A DNA stretch of 64,000 nucleotides from Xylogone sp. PMI_703 (Eukaryota > Ascomycota > Leotiomycetes): contig JAJTUQ010000006.1 in assembly GCA_021399445.1 (NCBI GenBank), forward strand, positions 868,001 through 932,000, read 5' to 3'. The position numbers and the translations under genes were made by a program. Position 1 is the first letter of the stretch, and each line of letters starts with the position of its first letter. Shown one piece after another: positions 11,884 to 23,566 of the stretch. The notes below the pieces were generated by a model. The model worked only from the letters and a program-made list of their open reading frames with translations, was not told the DNA's origin and searched no databases.

Positions 11884-12208
11884 ACATGATTTCCCCAGGA
11901 TCTCTATCCCTGAAACAGATTGTTTTGCGTTCTGGTAACAAGGACATCCTCACAGCATGCAGCACGGAGAGAGTATCCATATAATCGTAAGTGTTGCTCT
12001 CAGTTTGCCTGAAAACCGCCTTCATTCTGACCCCCTCGTTGTTGTTTCACATAATCAGCCCAAAGAAATTCATGATAAACCCTTTTTTTGAAGTTGATGA
12101 TATTTGCTAGCATGACCGTATCCCTTGGAGACATCAAAAAGCAAACATGCTGCAACCAAATACCTTTTCCCAAAGTCAATCAACACCCCGAATGCTTAAA
12201 CCCAGCCT
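11884..12208. other. Short convergent intergenic region
   Basis: 3' regions of ELP6 (plus) and the eL37 gene (minus) meet here. Nothing else was recognised. Confidence 0.6.
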
Positions 12209-12762
12209 CTATTCAGCCTTGGAAGTTGCTCCCCTCGCTCCGCTTGGTGCACCGGTCTGGAAGCCATTGTGGAATCTTCGTGAAACAGTCTTCAAGTACC
12301 GCATACGTCCAGTACCAGTAGTCTTTCTTCTCTTAGCCTTCTCGCTCCAGTTGTCTATTTGAAATTTTTATGTTAGCCATTGGTCCTTTCTTCTTCTTCG
12401 TCCTCTCGCGCGTCTTCTTATACACTTCTTCGATACAATTCTGGGATCACATACACTTCCGGACCTTAGCAGCTGGATATCCGCATGATGCGCAAGTGTG
12501 CTTTTGGACGTGGAGGGATCGGCGGCCTATATTTCGAATTGTCAAGTCAGTCTCAATCTCCACCACGTTCGACCCTCAAATCCTTCAACGCCAAATCTCT
12601 GCAACTTCCACCTTCTCCCAAGGAATCAATTAGACTAACCGCAGCGTCTGCACAGAGTGTGCGACTTGTTGTGGCGCTTTCCGAAGCTAGAAGTTCCCTT
12701 GGCTATTGAACCAGTCAGTCCTCATAATTCGAACTCGATTGCATCGTCATTGGCATACTCAT
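12209..12762 (-). CDS. RPL37: 60S ribosomal protein eL37
   Basis: Small zinc-binding protein of the large ribosomal subunit, 94 residues. Four exons on the minus strand: 12762-12759 (only ATG plus A), 12702-12640, 12526-12455 and 12354-12209. The spliced start reads [19 protein letters not shown], followed by the first CxxC (Cys19, Cys22), RRSLHVQKH, the second CxxC (Cys34, Cys37), [12 protein letters not shown], then [17 protein letters not shown] and [12 protein letters not shown]. The two CxxC pairs are the zinc site of the family. All splice sites are GT...AG and every phase matches. The 4-nt first exon explains why no long open frame marks this gene. Upstream lie two GTCACATGA boxes and a 14-bp palindrome. 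Confidence 0.95.
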
Positions 12763-12962
12763 TTTGAATTAGGAACTATAGAAAGAGAGAGTCAGCATTA
12801 AAAGAATTTGGCAGTATAGCAGATCAGAAATACATACCTTGTCGGCTCGTAGGATTGTCGAGGTTGTCGTTGGAGATTCTCTTCGTCGAGGCTGATTCGC
12901 GATCCAATCTTTCGGTTAGCGTCGTGGAATTTTGGAGAGGGCTAGGGCATCGTGTGCGGTGG

Positions 12963-13024
12963 TCATGTGACACAACACCTAAAATCTTCGAATATTCGAA
13001 ATGGAAGCTAGCCAATCATGTGAC
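12963..13024. promoter_or_regulatory. Candidate regulatory block upstream of eL37
   Basis: Two identical TCATGTGAC words lie at 12963-12971 and 13016-13024; the reverse, GTCACATGA, fits the Cbf1-type bHLH consensus RTCACRTG. Between them is the perfect palindrome TTCGAATATTCGAA (12987-13000), and a CCAAT box lies at 13012-13016. The block is about 200-260 bp upstream of the eL37 start codon. A regulatory role is inferred from spacing and repetition. The rest of 12763-13378 shows no gene. Confidence 0.45.
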
Positions 13025-13378
13025 CGGAATATCCCAAAGTACAACCAGCTGCATTGCTGTTAATCTTATCTAATCTATCTCAGCTAGAGCTCTAGCAGCA
13101 TCATGGCCTTTGTCGAAATATTAGCAGCATTAGATTCTTGTATCATTTGGTATAATTTTGGAAAATAGGATCTGACAAGCAACTGTATGGATTTCCGACA
13201 TACCAAGCTGAGCTATCCCGCCCAGGTTTGAGAGTTATTCCACCAAGAACCCTTGGACAACTTCATAGCTCTCAACTCCAAACGCCACATATATATATAA
13301 ACTCCTTTCTCCCTTCTGGTATATCATAGCACACGCTTATCCCTTGTACCTCCAAGTTCCATCCCCTGCTTCCAGCTA

Positions 13379-14316
13379 TTAACTTTCGGTACCCAGCATC
13401 GCCTTAAGCCCGGACTCAACGCCCCTCCACCACCTTCCCCTCTCTTCAAGGTCATCCGCTACACCACCCAACGCTTCTTCCTTTCTTCTCTGCGCTTCCC
13501 TTGCTGCAGCGGTACTTCCATGTCTCTTCACCTCCAAAGGCTGAATTTCAGCATTCAAACGATCTAGTTCTCTATTCTTCCTAGGAAGTAGCGCCTGTAA
13601 CTGTTCCAACTGTTTATCAAGCTCGGCCCGCTCGCGCTCTCGTTCTTCTACCAAACTCAGCGTCTTCTCAAGCGGTAGACATAATGCAGGATCAACTCCA
13701 GGTGCCTGCGACTCCTTCAGTTTGTCTATGCTAGCCTGTAATTCTTCTATCCGCTTCGGTAGCTCCTGAAGCTGCGTAGTTTGTAATTGTATTTTTTCGT
13801 ATTTTCGAGCTAGAACTCTTCCCTGCCTTTCTAGTTCCTCGACGAGATCGGCGACTTCTGTTTTCTGCTTTTTGAGCTCTGCTTTTGAAATTGCTAATGT
13901 TTCCTCTAATTCGACATTCTCCTGGTGTTCAACAATGAGAGGAGGGTCCCCGACGATTGCGCGGATGAACTTCTCTTTGGTGACTTGTTCGACGTAGGAA
14001 AAGCGCAATTTTGAGAATAATTCCTATACAGTCGGGTTAGTAGGTAGGATCTCCACAAGGCATTTGCTTTTACCTTGTAATGTACTAAATCAGCTTGTAA
14101 ACTTGCTGGGGTTGGGATTTCCTCTGCGTCTGCCGATACATCGGATGTTCGTTCTCGCGATTGCTGTTGTAGGCCACCAGACGCCGGTTCACTGAGCTTG
14201 ATTATCGAGACTTCATAATTTTGTTGGGCTTTCTTAAGTTCTCTTAAGACCTGATCAGGGGCCATTGCTGGTTCCTTAGATATTGAAGATCCCAGATGCG
14301 ATGATTTCCTCGCCAT
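13379..14316 (-). CDS. Sos7-like kinetochore coiled-coil protein
   Basis: Two exons, 14316-14074 and 14023-13379, give 295 residues. Across the junction the sequence reads LVHYKELFSKLRFSYVEQVT, then KEKFIRAIVGDPPLIVEHQ, the signature I associate with fungal Sos7, the coiled-coil partner of Spc105/KNL1 in the outer kinetochore. Most of the second exon is heptad-like coiled coil (Glu, Lys, Leu, Arg-rich, with EERERERAELDKQLEQLQAL). The C-terminus has the Trp pair RGRWWRGVE. The start is the ATG giving MARKSSHLG; an upstream in-frame codon at 14376 would add 20 residues and is less likely. It is divergent from the RS-protein gene with 388 bp between the start codons. Confidence 0.75.
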
Positions 14317-14704
14317 GGATTTTATTGTAAACTTGCTGTTTCTAAGTAGACTATTTCGTGCTCTATTTATACACAACGTTATAATTATCAGGTATCAATG
14401 ACAATGTGGTATCTTGATCCGTAGCTCAGAAATAGGGTTCTCAAATTGACGCGCTTTTGTTTACTTTGATATATTGATAACAATTCTGCCGGCATCAACC
14501 GCTTTATGATTACCAATCCGGGCGATTTGCAGCGGTAGATGACGGCAATAAAGGCGAGACGTCAGAGTACCTCAACTTTCGCATGAAGCAACTTTTATTC
14601 GTAGATCTAATTCAATGATCGAAAATTATTGTTCAAGTACCATATTATATAATAATAGATTTTTCTATGGAGATATATCATTGTAGTCGATTATTCACTC
14701 ACTA
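14317..14704. promoter_or_regulatory. Divergent promoter between the Sos7-like and RS-protein genes
   Basis: 388 bp between two opposite start codons. AT-rich next to the plus-strand gene (14580-14700). No specific box is claimed. Confidence 0.5.
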
Positions 14705-16029
14705 ATGGCGCATGATGACATTCTCACCGACGAGTATGTCGCAGGACTACTTGCCAAAGATGCCAAAGAAAGCTCCATAAAGTATTCTGCAATGGGGCTA
14801 GAAGGCTTCGCATCTTCTAAGTATGCTACCCTAAGCTTGGAATAATGAATACAGATGCTAATTACGTTCGCAGGCCTCCAGCGAATAAGCTGAAGCCAAA
14901 TACGAGATTCTTGAGATCTATCATTCAAGAAACAGATAGCCACAATGCAGCATTGTTGGCAAAAGAGGCCGCTGAATCGCGTGCCCGTCTAGCAAGTCTC
15001 CCTCGTCAAGCTTCAAGAAATAGTAGGCCGCCCAAAGTGAGCGACAGTGATATTCGCAGGCGACAAATGGGTGACATTGCTACGATATTAGCGGGCGGAG
15101 CTAATAAGCGTCGAAAGACTGAGACGCCGGATTCGAGAGACACTAATTCCATAAGGGCAAATACCTCGAGTGATGATGAGCGATCTACAAAACAGGAAGA
15201 TAGAGAAAAGAAGAGAGTGCATGGGAGTAAGGACGAAGAGAAATACAGCGATAGGTCGCGACATCGAAGTTCTCGGAAGCATCCCCGAAGTGATTCTCGA
15301 GATAGTTCAAAAGATAGGAGAAGGCATCGCGATAGACGGGAAAGATCTTCACGGTCCCGCTCACCGAGGGAGGATGGGAAGAAAGAGTCGAGACATCGTC
15401 ATAGGTCAAGGAGAAGATCGAGATCGCGAGAAAGGGAGTACTCGGGGTCATCCTCGCGGGACTATAAATCTTTCAAACATCGGAGATCTGGTTCACAAGA
15501 TAGAAGCAGTTCAAGAGATAAGTCTAGCCGACCCCATCGCCGGCATCGATCCCCTGACGATCGAAAAACGTCTGGGATGAAAATACGCAAAGATAAACCG
15601 TCTAAGCAGGATGAGGATTCAGATCCTCTAGATGACATTATTGGTCCAAAGCCACCTCCCGTCCAGAAAGTGCACCGAAAAGGGAGAGGAATAACATCGC
15701 TCGAATCTGGCATAGACGCTCGTTTCTCGTCAAACTACGATCCAACAGTCGATGTACAGCTAAATCATGACGAAGAAGATGATTGGGATCAAGCATTGGA
15801 GGCTCTGCGTGACAGACAAAAATGGAAGCAGCAGGGCGCTGAGAGACTTAGGTCAGCTGGATTTACAGAAGATGAGATCCGAAAATGGGAGAAAGGAGGC
15901 GAGAAAAACGAAGAGGATGTTAGATGGACAAAGCGTGGAGAAGCAAGAGAATGGGATAGGGGCAAGGTATTTGATGATGATGGTCAAGTTACCCTCGAGG
16001 CAGATTTTGGTAGGTTGAAAGGCACTTAA
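14705..16029 (+). CDS. RS-rich protein, pre-mRNA-splicing factor 38B-like
   Basis: Two exons, 14705-14820 and 14874-16029, give 423 residues. The N-terminus MAHDDILTDEYVAGLLAKDA leads into an ordered-looking region (KPPANKLKPNTRFLRSIIQ), then a long Arg/Ser/Asp/His stretch (about residues 150-270, with RDRRERSSRSRSPRE and RHRSRRRSRSRER) typical of SR-type splicing proteins. The C-terminal part is again ordered: DDWDQALEALRDRQKWKQQG, AERLRSAGFTEDEIRKWEKG and VRWTKRGEAREWDRGK. Proteins of this shape in related fungi are often labelled splicing factor 38B, but the Prp38 core domain is not obvious here, so that label is weak. A nuclear role in RNA processing is inferred from composition. Confidence 0.8.
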
Positions 16030-16555
16030 CACAAAGTGAAGAAATAAGAACGGGTCCTCCTTGTACAGGTGGTGTACGAGCTGCGATATGAGGATACAAG
16101 GTCATTTTCTGCTCATTTTATTATCTATATTAATGCAGAAAACTTCGAGACAAAGACCAAGACGGGGTTCGGATCTGGCGACACGGTTATTCATGGTACA
16201 TCGAGGAACTAGGATATGTAGCAGCTGTTGCATTCCAAAACAGGCGCGGTTTAATCGACCATTTCTATTCGATCCCAGCGAGGCATCATGAAGAAATAAT
16301 TGAGCTATTATTCGGGAGCTATTACACCTACAGTATCATTATGCGCCTTGGAATTGAGGCTAAGCTCCCTTTCCTCCTACATCAAGCCTCTCTAGGCAGC
16401 CACAGACTAGAACTCGCAGGGCAGAATTCTGCAACTGACATAAACTATAATAACTCTTTGAATAACATCTCCCTATATTTCCACCCCATAGTACCTGTAA
16501 TGTAATAAGTTATCGCGAGAAATACATACACTAAGTCAAAAAAAAATCGGAAGTA
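16030..16555. other. Intergenic between two plus-strand genes
   Basis: No gene recognised. Probably the 3' UTR of the RS protein and the promoter of the small gene that follows. Confidence 0.55.
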
Positions 16556-17023
16556 ATGGATAATTTATCGCCTGAACAACGCAACGCCTTATCTGCCTGG
16601 TCAACCTATGGTCAACAGGGCGCTCCACAAACTGTTACGGTTAAAGGCACAGATTGGCAGAGAAAGAACTTTCAAAAGCCGGTGACTTCATCTTGGAACC
16701 TAAAACTCAAGCCTTCACTGTTACCCAAATTACGCATGGGATTCCTACCCAGAGATATGGACGATAAGTGGTTCGTGTATTCGGAGGAACCTGAAAAAGG
16801 GAAGATTACGGTACATTTCCATCGCAGTTGGACCGGGCTTAAGATTGCTGAAATTGAGATCGAGCACGATGGGACGGAAGACAGAAAAGATGCAGAGGCT
16901 TCTATTACGAAGCTTGTATGGGAATCTAGTGAGGACGTTATGAGAAATCCTGGTGAGAAAATGGTCAAGGATCAGGTGGAAACAGTCTGTCGGTATATTC
17001 TAAAAGCAGACCTAAATACCTAA
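16556..17023 (+). CDS. Hypothetical conserved small protein, 155 aa
   Basis: Single-exon gene starting at the ATG after an A-rich leader (a run of A at about 16539-16546). The centre reads GFLPRDMDDKWFVYSEEPEK, then KITVHFHRSWTGLKIAEIEI. This looks like a compact beta-rich fold with conserved Trp, His and Arg. I have seen the pattern of DDKWF followed by HFHRSWTG in short uncharacterised fungal and bacterial proteins, sometimes beside macro-domain or ADP-ribose enzymes, but cannot assign a function. No signal peptide or membrane segment. It ends 171 bp from the convergent SLH1 stop codon. Confidence 0.75.
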   Translation: MDNLSPEQRNALSAWSTYGQQGAPQTVTVKGTDWQRKNFQKPVTSSWNLKLKPSLLPKLRMGFLPRDMDDKWFVYSEEPEKGKITVHFHRSWTGLKIAEIEIEHDGTEDRKDAEASITKLVWESSEDVMRNPGEKMVKDQVETVCRYILKADLNT

Positions 17024-17194
17024 AGAGTAGTCAATCAAATACCGGAGTTTTTATACCTCACTTGAGTCTATCTATGAAGCAATATCTATTCTATCACCCT
17101 AATTGTATCAGCTGGTTTTCTCTTATTGAGCGCTTGAATATCCGCTCTGACAGCAGCAGGGCAATATCACATTCGCCACACATAAATTTCTCGA

Positions 17195-20100
17195 TCAGGT
17201 AGCGCTCTCACCAGACGAACCATTTTTAACGCCATTGGAGGGTTTTTCTTTCTTCTCACCACCGTCACCTCTTGGAATATCAGGAATCTCCACTCCATCG
17301 ATCTTGTATTCTAGTCCAGGGTAGGCATCACTAACAACCCATATATCCATCTTCCGGGCTTGGTTCGTATCAACGTTCTCCGGTTCGGGTAAGCTAATCG
17401 TAACTGTGGTGCTTAGTTTGTTATTGTTTTTGCTCTCTGTACCAGTCTTTTTCTCAAGGTTCCAACCAGCTCTCTTAATAGCCACTATTTCATCCTGGGA
17501 TTGAATACCTACAATGACGAACCAGCCCTCCGTTTGCGGCTTTGGAAACCTAGGGGCGTAAATTTTGGCTTCTTTGTCGATTAATTGATTGAGACGGTTC
17601 AGTCTCACTGTTATGGACAACGCGGTAACATTTTGTATGCTGACTTTTAAGTTTGGTAGCATCCCTACCGCTCTACTGAAACGATCTATGATTCCTGGAG
17701 ATATCTTGAGATTGTGCGCTATTTGTTGAACTGCAGACTTGTTGAGAGATGACAGATCTTGTAATTTCTGTGGCAAATGTGCCTTTTGAGTGTCGGAAGT
17801 CATATCAGTGGATATTCCAGGTAGGATTGATAAAGGGTTATCCGTTGGCCATCTAGCGCTCTTAATGCATTGTAATAATTTGATCATTTCCCGACAACTT
17901 GATAGATAACCAAATTCTGTAAGGACATCAATGCTTGCTTGGATAATACGGATAGCTTGATCCAGAACACTAGTTTGATCTCCCACGTAATCAGATATCG
18001 GCAGATCAATTCGTGACATATGTGCCTGGAGCAGGAGAAATGCTTTCACATGTGGATCCCACATAGGCAAATCACCAAATGAAGATGTAGGGACTGGAAG
18101 GTTTTTGGCCAGCTCAACGTTGATAAGATCTTCATTGTGCCGTACAGGAAGTTCATCATATTCCGTACCAGAGGACATCCAGGAGAGCACATCAGCAAAA
18201 CTGGCGTTACGAGTCGCATTCTTTACAAGATGTCGAATGGTACGATGCGACAGGTAGTAATAACTCATGATTTTTCCAAGAGGAGTCGGATCGATATCAC
18301 CGTTCGGATATAGTTCAAGACATTTCGATTCGGCCAGTTCCCCCAGTGATTTGTTAACCAAAGTTATCATATAGTCATTCGCTAACTGCTGTGCTGCTAT
18401 TGTATTATGTTCTTCGGCAGAAATCTCCAGCCCATAATAAGAGGGGTTCTTATGAAGTCGGCGGAAGAAAAATGTCCATGTCAAATAATCGAGCGCGTCT
18501 TGCTTAGTCGTTATGGTTTCAGCAGAAACTTCGGCCCCAAGATGGTTATCCAAAACCTTGTGAAGAGACGATTCTACCGGAAAGCCCGTGTGTAGGAAGT
18601 GCTTGTAGAATGCCTTCTTAGACTCCTGAGTAAAAATACGGGCAATTCCTGAGTTATCAAATTGAGGACGGCCTGCTCTACCTAGCATTTGCAATACGTC
18701 GGTTAAATCCATATCTTTATAACCTTCTGTCTTCGCATCGAAGAATTGTGTGCCCTTTACAACTACCAAATGAGCTGGAAGATTTACACCCCACGCCAGA
18801 GTACTGGTAGCAACGAGTATTTGGATCTTATTATTGGCAAATAGTTCTTCCGACAGACTACGATCCGATTCAACTAGACCTGCATGGTGCAACCCTATAC
18901 CGAAGGCAAGAGCTTCCTTCAGAGCATCGTCTTTTACTCGAGAAAGGTTCAGTTGCAAATCTTCTTCCGACATTCTTAGAAATCGACGAGGGTTATCTTC
19001 CAATCCGCAGAAGTTTATCAAATCCTTCGCTGTAAGTCGAGTCTGCCTTCTTGACGCTACAAACACAATGACTGGTTTGTCTGGACTGTGTGATTTTATA
19101 GCCATAAACGTTGGGCGATTCATCGATTGCATCAGCGGGCAAAACCCACGGACTTCCGGAAATCCATCGATAAAGATCTCTAACGGTACTGGACGAACGC
19201 TATGCCTAAAGTTGAAAAGTCCTTCCTTCACCCCAAGCCAGTTCCCTAGGTCCATGGCATTGGCACAAGCCGTCGACATACCCACAAGCCGCACTGAGTT
19301 CTTGCTCTGAGCGGCAATATAGTTCATACGAGAAACGATAATTTCCAGAATAGGACCTCTATCGCCGCCCAGGAGATGAATTTCGTCAATTATAACTAGA
19401 CTGACTTGCCTGACATAGCCTCTTGTCTGCCAACTACGGGAGATACCGTCCCATTTTTCAGGAGTTGTAATGATAATGTCAGCATCTCTAATTGTTCGTG
19501 TATCCGGTGTATTGTCTCCAGTCAACTCAACCAGTCGTAGCCCTAACTGACGAGTAAGACGAGATCCCCAGTCTTTCACACGCTCACGCACAAGCGCTTT
19601 CATAGGCGCAATGTAAACAACCTTGGAACCGGGCCTCTCCCGAAATGCCCACCACATTGCAAGTTCTGAAGCTACAGTCTTACCGGATCCTGTTGGTGAC
19701 CCAAGCAAAACATTGGCAGATGTATGATACAGTGTATGGAATAGTTGAGTCTGCATAGGATTGAAGAATTGGAATCTTTTCCCATATATCTCTTCTAGAG
19801 CTGGGTTCTTAAGGGCACTTATAGGCAAAGGCTGGAGGTTCAATAGATCTGTATAGACACTTTCTGTATCTGGCCTTATCAAATGTTGGAAAGAAACAGG
19901 CTGAACTGTCTCAGCACCAAGCCACCTATCGGATACCGCTCTGACGTATATCTGAGTAGGGAGTGGATCTGAAAGAGGGATAGTAAAATTTAGCTCATGA
20001 TCATCATGCATCTTCTTTCGGTTTAAGATGAAAAATTCATGGTGGTAGATCTCAGACGTCTCGGAATTCTCTACCCAAATCCAATAGCTCTCAGAGGTGC

Positions 20101-23100
20101 CGTGGTGCCTATCATTCCAACTAAATTCTGGCGTCAACCAGAGACGGATACGTAGGACATCCCTGTTTAAAGGAGCTATTTCAGCGTCGATACTCAGAGT
20201 TGGGAAATTCTTGAGAATCTTGAAGATAGTTTTGCCGGCCGACTGATTATGCACTAACCCCCCTATTTCAGCCGATTCCATATCTCTAAGCGCTTCAATA
20301 GTAAGATTTTCCTTGGCATCTAGCTGATTTAAGACAGGCTTTGGCAGGTCAAACTGGTGGAGAGGATGCTGGAACGCCCATATCCTTTTCTCAATGGACT
20401 TGCAAAGTGACAATAAGACCAGGCATTGATGCCCCCATCGTCTATTTAATGCGATCATGAACAAGGCTCTGCATATCCTTGCCGCTTGTTGAGAAACATA
20501 ATTTGAATCATTAGTTAGGGCGAAATCTTCTAGTCGCGCCTGAGAAATATAGGATTGTAATAGAATGTTGGTCTTGGCATGAGGTGAGTCTATTCCTTCA
20601 CCAATATCGCAGAATGTCGATTCCTCCTTTAGTCTTGACAGTTCTTTTGATTCCTCATCCCTTGATTGTATATTATCGAACTCCCCACTCATGGATATCA
20701 TCCTAAGAACGTCGGCTTCAGTTGCCTGGGGCTGCATCATGGTGTTGAATATCTGGATACTGGTATGGAGAATATAGAACTGGCTAGCAATTCTTCCAAC
20801 ATCTTTGCTTCTTAATTCTTCTGTAACCTCATTAAAGATGATCATCTGGCTTTCCTGAAGAGTTCGTGCAGCTTGTATGACGAGTTGGCGTCGGCGCTGA
20901 ACGAGCGTTGGATCATCACGAGCCTCCGCCCACTCAATTCCGTAAGCTAAGTTGTTTCGTTGCATCCGTACAAAAAGGTATGAATATCCCAACCATTGTA
21001 CGGCTTCTTGTATAGATGTAACTGTTCCCAACGCGATCTCGGCATTCAAATTATCGACCAGATGTTTTGAAAAACGTGACTCGATTGGCACCTGAGAGGT
21101 AACTGCTTGAAGATAATGCGAGAGTTTATCATGAGTTGTGCAAATCATACCAATACCGGTATCCTGAAATTGAGGACGTCCAGCACGTCCAAAGATCTGA
21201 AGGACATCTAGAATCCCAAGGTCAATAAACTTTCCATCTTGGGCACTGTATACTTGAGTGCCTTTGATGACTACTGCAGCAGCTGGTAAGTTAACACCCC
21301 ATGCTAAAGTCGCTGTACAACAGAGAACTTTCAGGACTCCGCTTCCAAATAGCCTCTCCATCAGGTTCCTATCTGACCTTGCCATTCCTGCATGGTGAAT
21401 GCCAATTCCCTTGGGCAACAATTCTCTCAACTCTCGTCCTCTACTGCTCTTGATATCCCTCATAGCTGCTTCATACCCAGGATGTCCAGAAGGATCAAAG
21501 AGGTCCAGGCACATCTCATCAGTGGCTTTTTCATATAGCATTTTAGCTGTGTTGAAAGTATCTTTTCTTGAATGAACAAAGACCATAACTTGGTGATCTT
21601 GCTCAAGCATATCTCTAACTTTCTCGAATGCGGTTATGTCCAAATTATCCCTCGAAGTTTTCGAACCAGCTTTACCTTTAACTCCTATGAAATGTTGTTC
21701 GAGGGGAACAGGACGAAACGATGCATCAAAATAGAATAATCCAGCGTAACGATTCACTTTCAGGAAATCGGCCACGTCAATATAGTTAGGAAGAGTAGCG
21801 GAAAGTCCGATGATTCTAATCAGGGATTGGGTGCTTTCAACTTGCCGCTCTGTCCGAGCTACCAGGGACTCCAGAACCGCCCCACGGTCATCATGGAGCA
21901 TATGTACTTCATCGATAATCAAAAGACGAACTTTCTGGACCAGTTCAGTGTCGCCAGTGCCCTTTCGAGTCACAACATCCCACTTCTCTGGGGTTGTCAC
22001 TATAATCTGAGTTGCGACAATCTCTTTCTTTGTGAGGTGCATGTCTCCTGTTAGCTCTCGAACTTGTATGCCAAGCCAAGCAAGACGCTTTCCCAATTTC
22101 TCAGTGATCTCAGCTGCTAGTGCTTTCATAGGCGCAACGTAGACTATCTTGAAATCCTCATAATTTACGATAAAATCAGAGATTTCTGGTACTTCAGAAG
22201 GATTGGGGGTTATATTTTGGCCAATTTCATGAAGAATAGTAAGCATTGCAGCATCAGTTTTACCCTGAATACCTCAGCGGGAGCGACCTTGTCTTGGATC
22301 AGGACTACTTACCGCGCCTGTAGGAGCACATATCAACATATTTTCACTTGTTTGATAAGCTACTGGGTACACCAAACTCTGCATTCGATTGAGAGTCTTG
22401 TAGCCCTTGAAGGTCTTTCTGCAAAGACCATCCATCTCTGAAATCGGTACTAGCTTTCTTCCCGCACCGAGAGTCCCTACCTTTGCAGCTGGTATAGAAA
22501 ACTCCTTGTATCGCTGGATCCAGTTAGGAACGTTGGTCAAGGAGAGCATTTTGCGGAAATGATATGACTGAGTGTATCATGAATATAAAGTACTGCTTAC
22601 CTCATGATCAGTTTCTTTAGTTCCCATGGGCAAAGCATATTTCCTTCCATTTATGCTCAATGTATTGCCAGCTGAATGTGCCTTGTATACGTGGGGGTAC
22701 TGCACTTCATCACGGTCGATCTTCGGGGCAAGAGGAGCATGCTTATGCTCATAGTCCCTCTGTCTCAACAGCTCTTCACGTTGACGTTTAGTAAGAAGCT
22801 TACCCTCAAATATTCCATTATCCTGGTTTTTGGGAACAAAAGAAGAAATATTGATATCCTGGCGATGAGAAATAAGCTCGATAACAAAATCCAGGTCGTC
22901 GAAACCGATAATATCAGTGAGCGTTGACTGGAGCTCATCTTCCCCAATATCTGAGGCAAGTAGAGCAACTATCTGCTCCTGAAGATCATTTGCCGACAAA
23001 CCTTGTTTTCTTGTTGCAAAAGCAACACACTTTCGTGTGAGCCATTCTTGCCCATATGACTCTGTTGAAGTGAAATTCAGAGCATCGTTGGAATCAGTAC

Positions 23101-23335
23101 TATAGTCATCCTCTTCACTGTCACTAATAAAATCCCAGACATCATCTCCACTATTTCCTGAAGTAAAATCTTCTTCGTCTTCAAGGTTGATATCCAGAGA
23201 TTTAAGTTCAGGCGGCAAGAAGTCACTATCCGGAGCTTTTGGGGGCAACTTCAGGTCTGCCAAAGCAGCTCGCATAGCAGCAACCTGAGAACGCCATTCT
23301 GCTTCTGCAGAATCCAAGGTATCAGTAGGCATCAT
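17195..23335 (-). CDS. SLH1: Ski2-like RNA helicase SLH1 (ASCC3 / Rqt2 orthologue)
   Basis: Large helicase of about 2001 residues with two tandem helicase-Sec63 cassettes, like ASCC3/Slh1 and Brr2. Exons are 23335-22601, 22513-22313 and 22264-17195. Cassette 1 has APTGAGKTDAAM (split by the second intron, about residues 308-319), IIDEVHML near 430, LSATLPNY, and [18 protein letters not shown]. Cassette 2 has [18 protein letters not shown] near 1165, [10 protein letters not shown] near 1270, and [18 protein letters not shown]. The N-terminal 245 residues are acidic, followed by [20 protein letters not shown]. Slh1 works in the ribosome-quality-control trigger complex to split collided ribosomes; this is family knowledge. 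It is told from Brr2 by the shorter N-terminus and the Slh1-type pre-helicase motif. Intron 1 uses the acceptor at 22514, with branch site CTAAC. The start codon lies 231 bp from that of divergent YKT6. Confidence 0.93.
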
Positions 23336-23566
23336 TAAATTTAAATCTAATCTTGATGCCTAGACTGTAGGTCATGTAGAAGACTATGTCCGGCTTAATA
23401 AAGAAGTATCTACGGGGTTTTTGTTTTGCCGGTTCCGATAACCTGCAACCTGACTATGATATCCCCACGCCTTACCGCCTTTGAGAGTTCCCAGTTTCAC
23501 TTATCATCAGTAGTTGACGTCTCCCCTTATACCACATATAACCATTGACACATATAGCATTTCAAA
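23336..23566. promoter_or_regulatory. 231-bp bidirectional promoter of SLH1 and YKT6
   Basis: The two start codons are separated by only 231 bp, so both transcripts must start within it. It holds a CRE-like TGACGTC (23515-23521) and AT-rich words near both ends. Control by an ATF/CREB factor is only a possibility. Confidence 0.6.

Noticed and set aside
12147..12362. 71-codon plus-strand frame
   Set aside because: It is the antisense shadow of the last eL37 exon.
22568..22600. 33-nt intron option for SLH1 using the first CAG after the donor
   Set aside because: Too short for a spliceosomal intron. The acceptor at 22514 has a CTAAC branch site and gives the expected family sequence around the junction.
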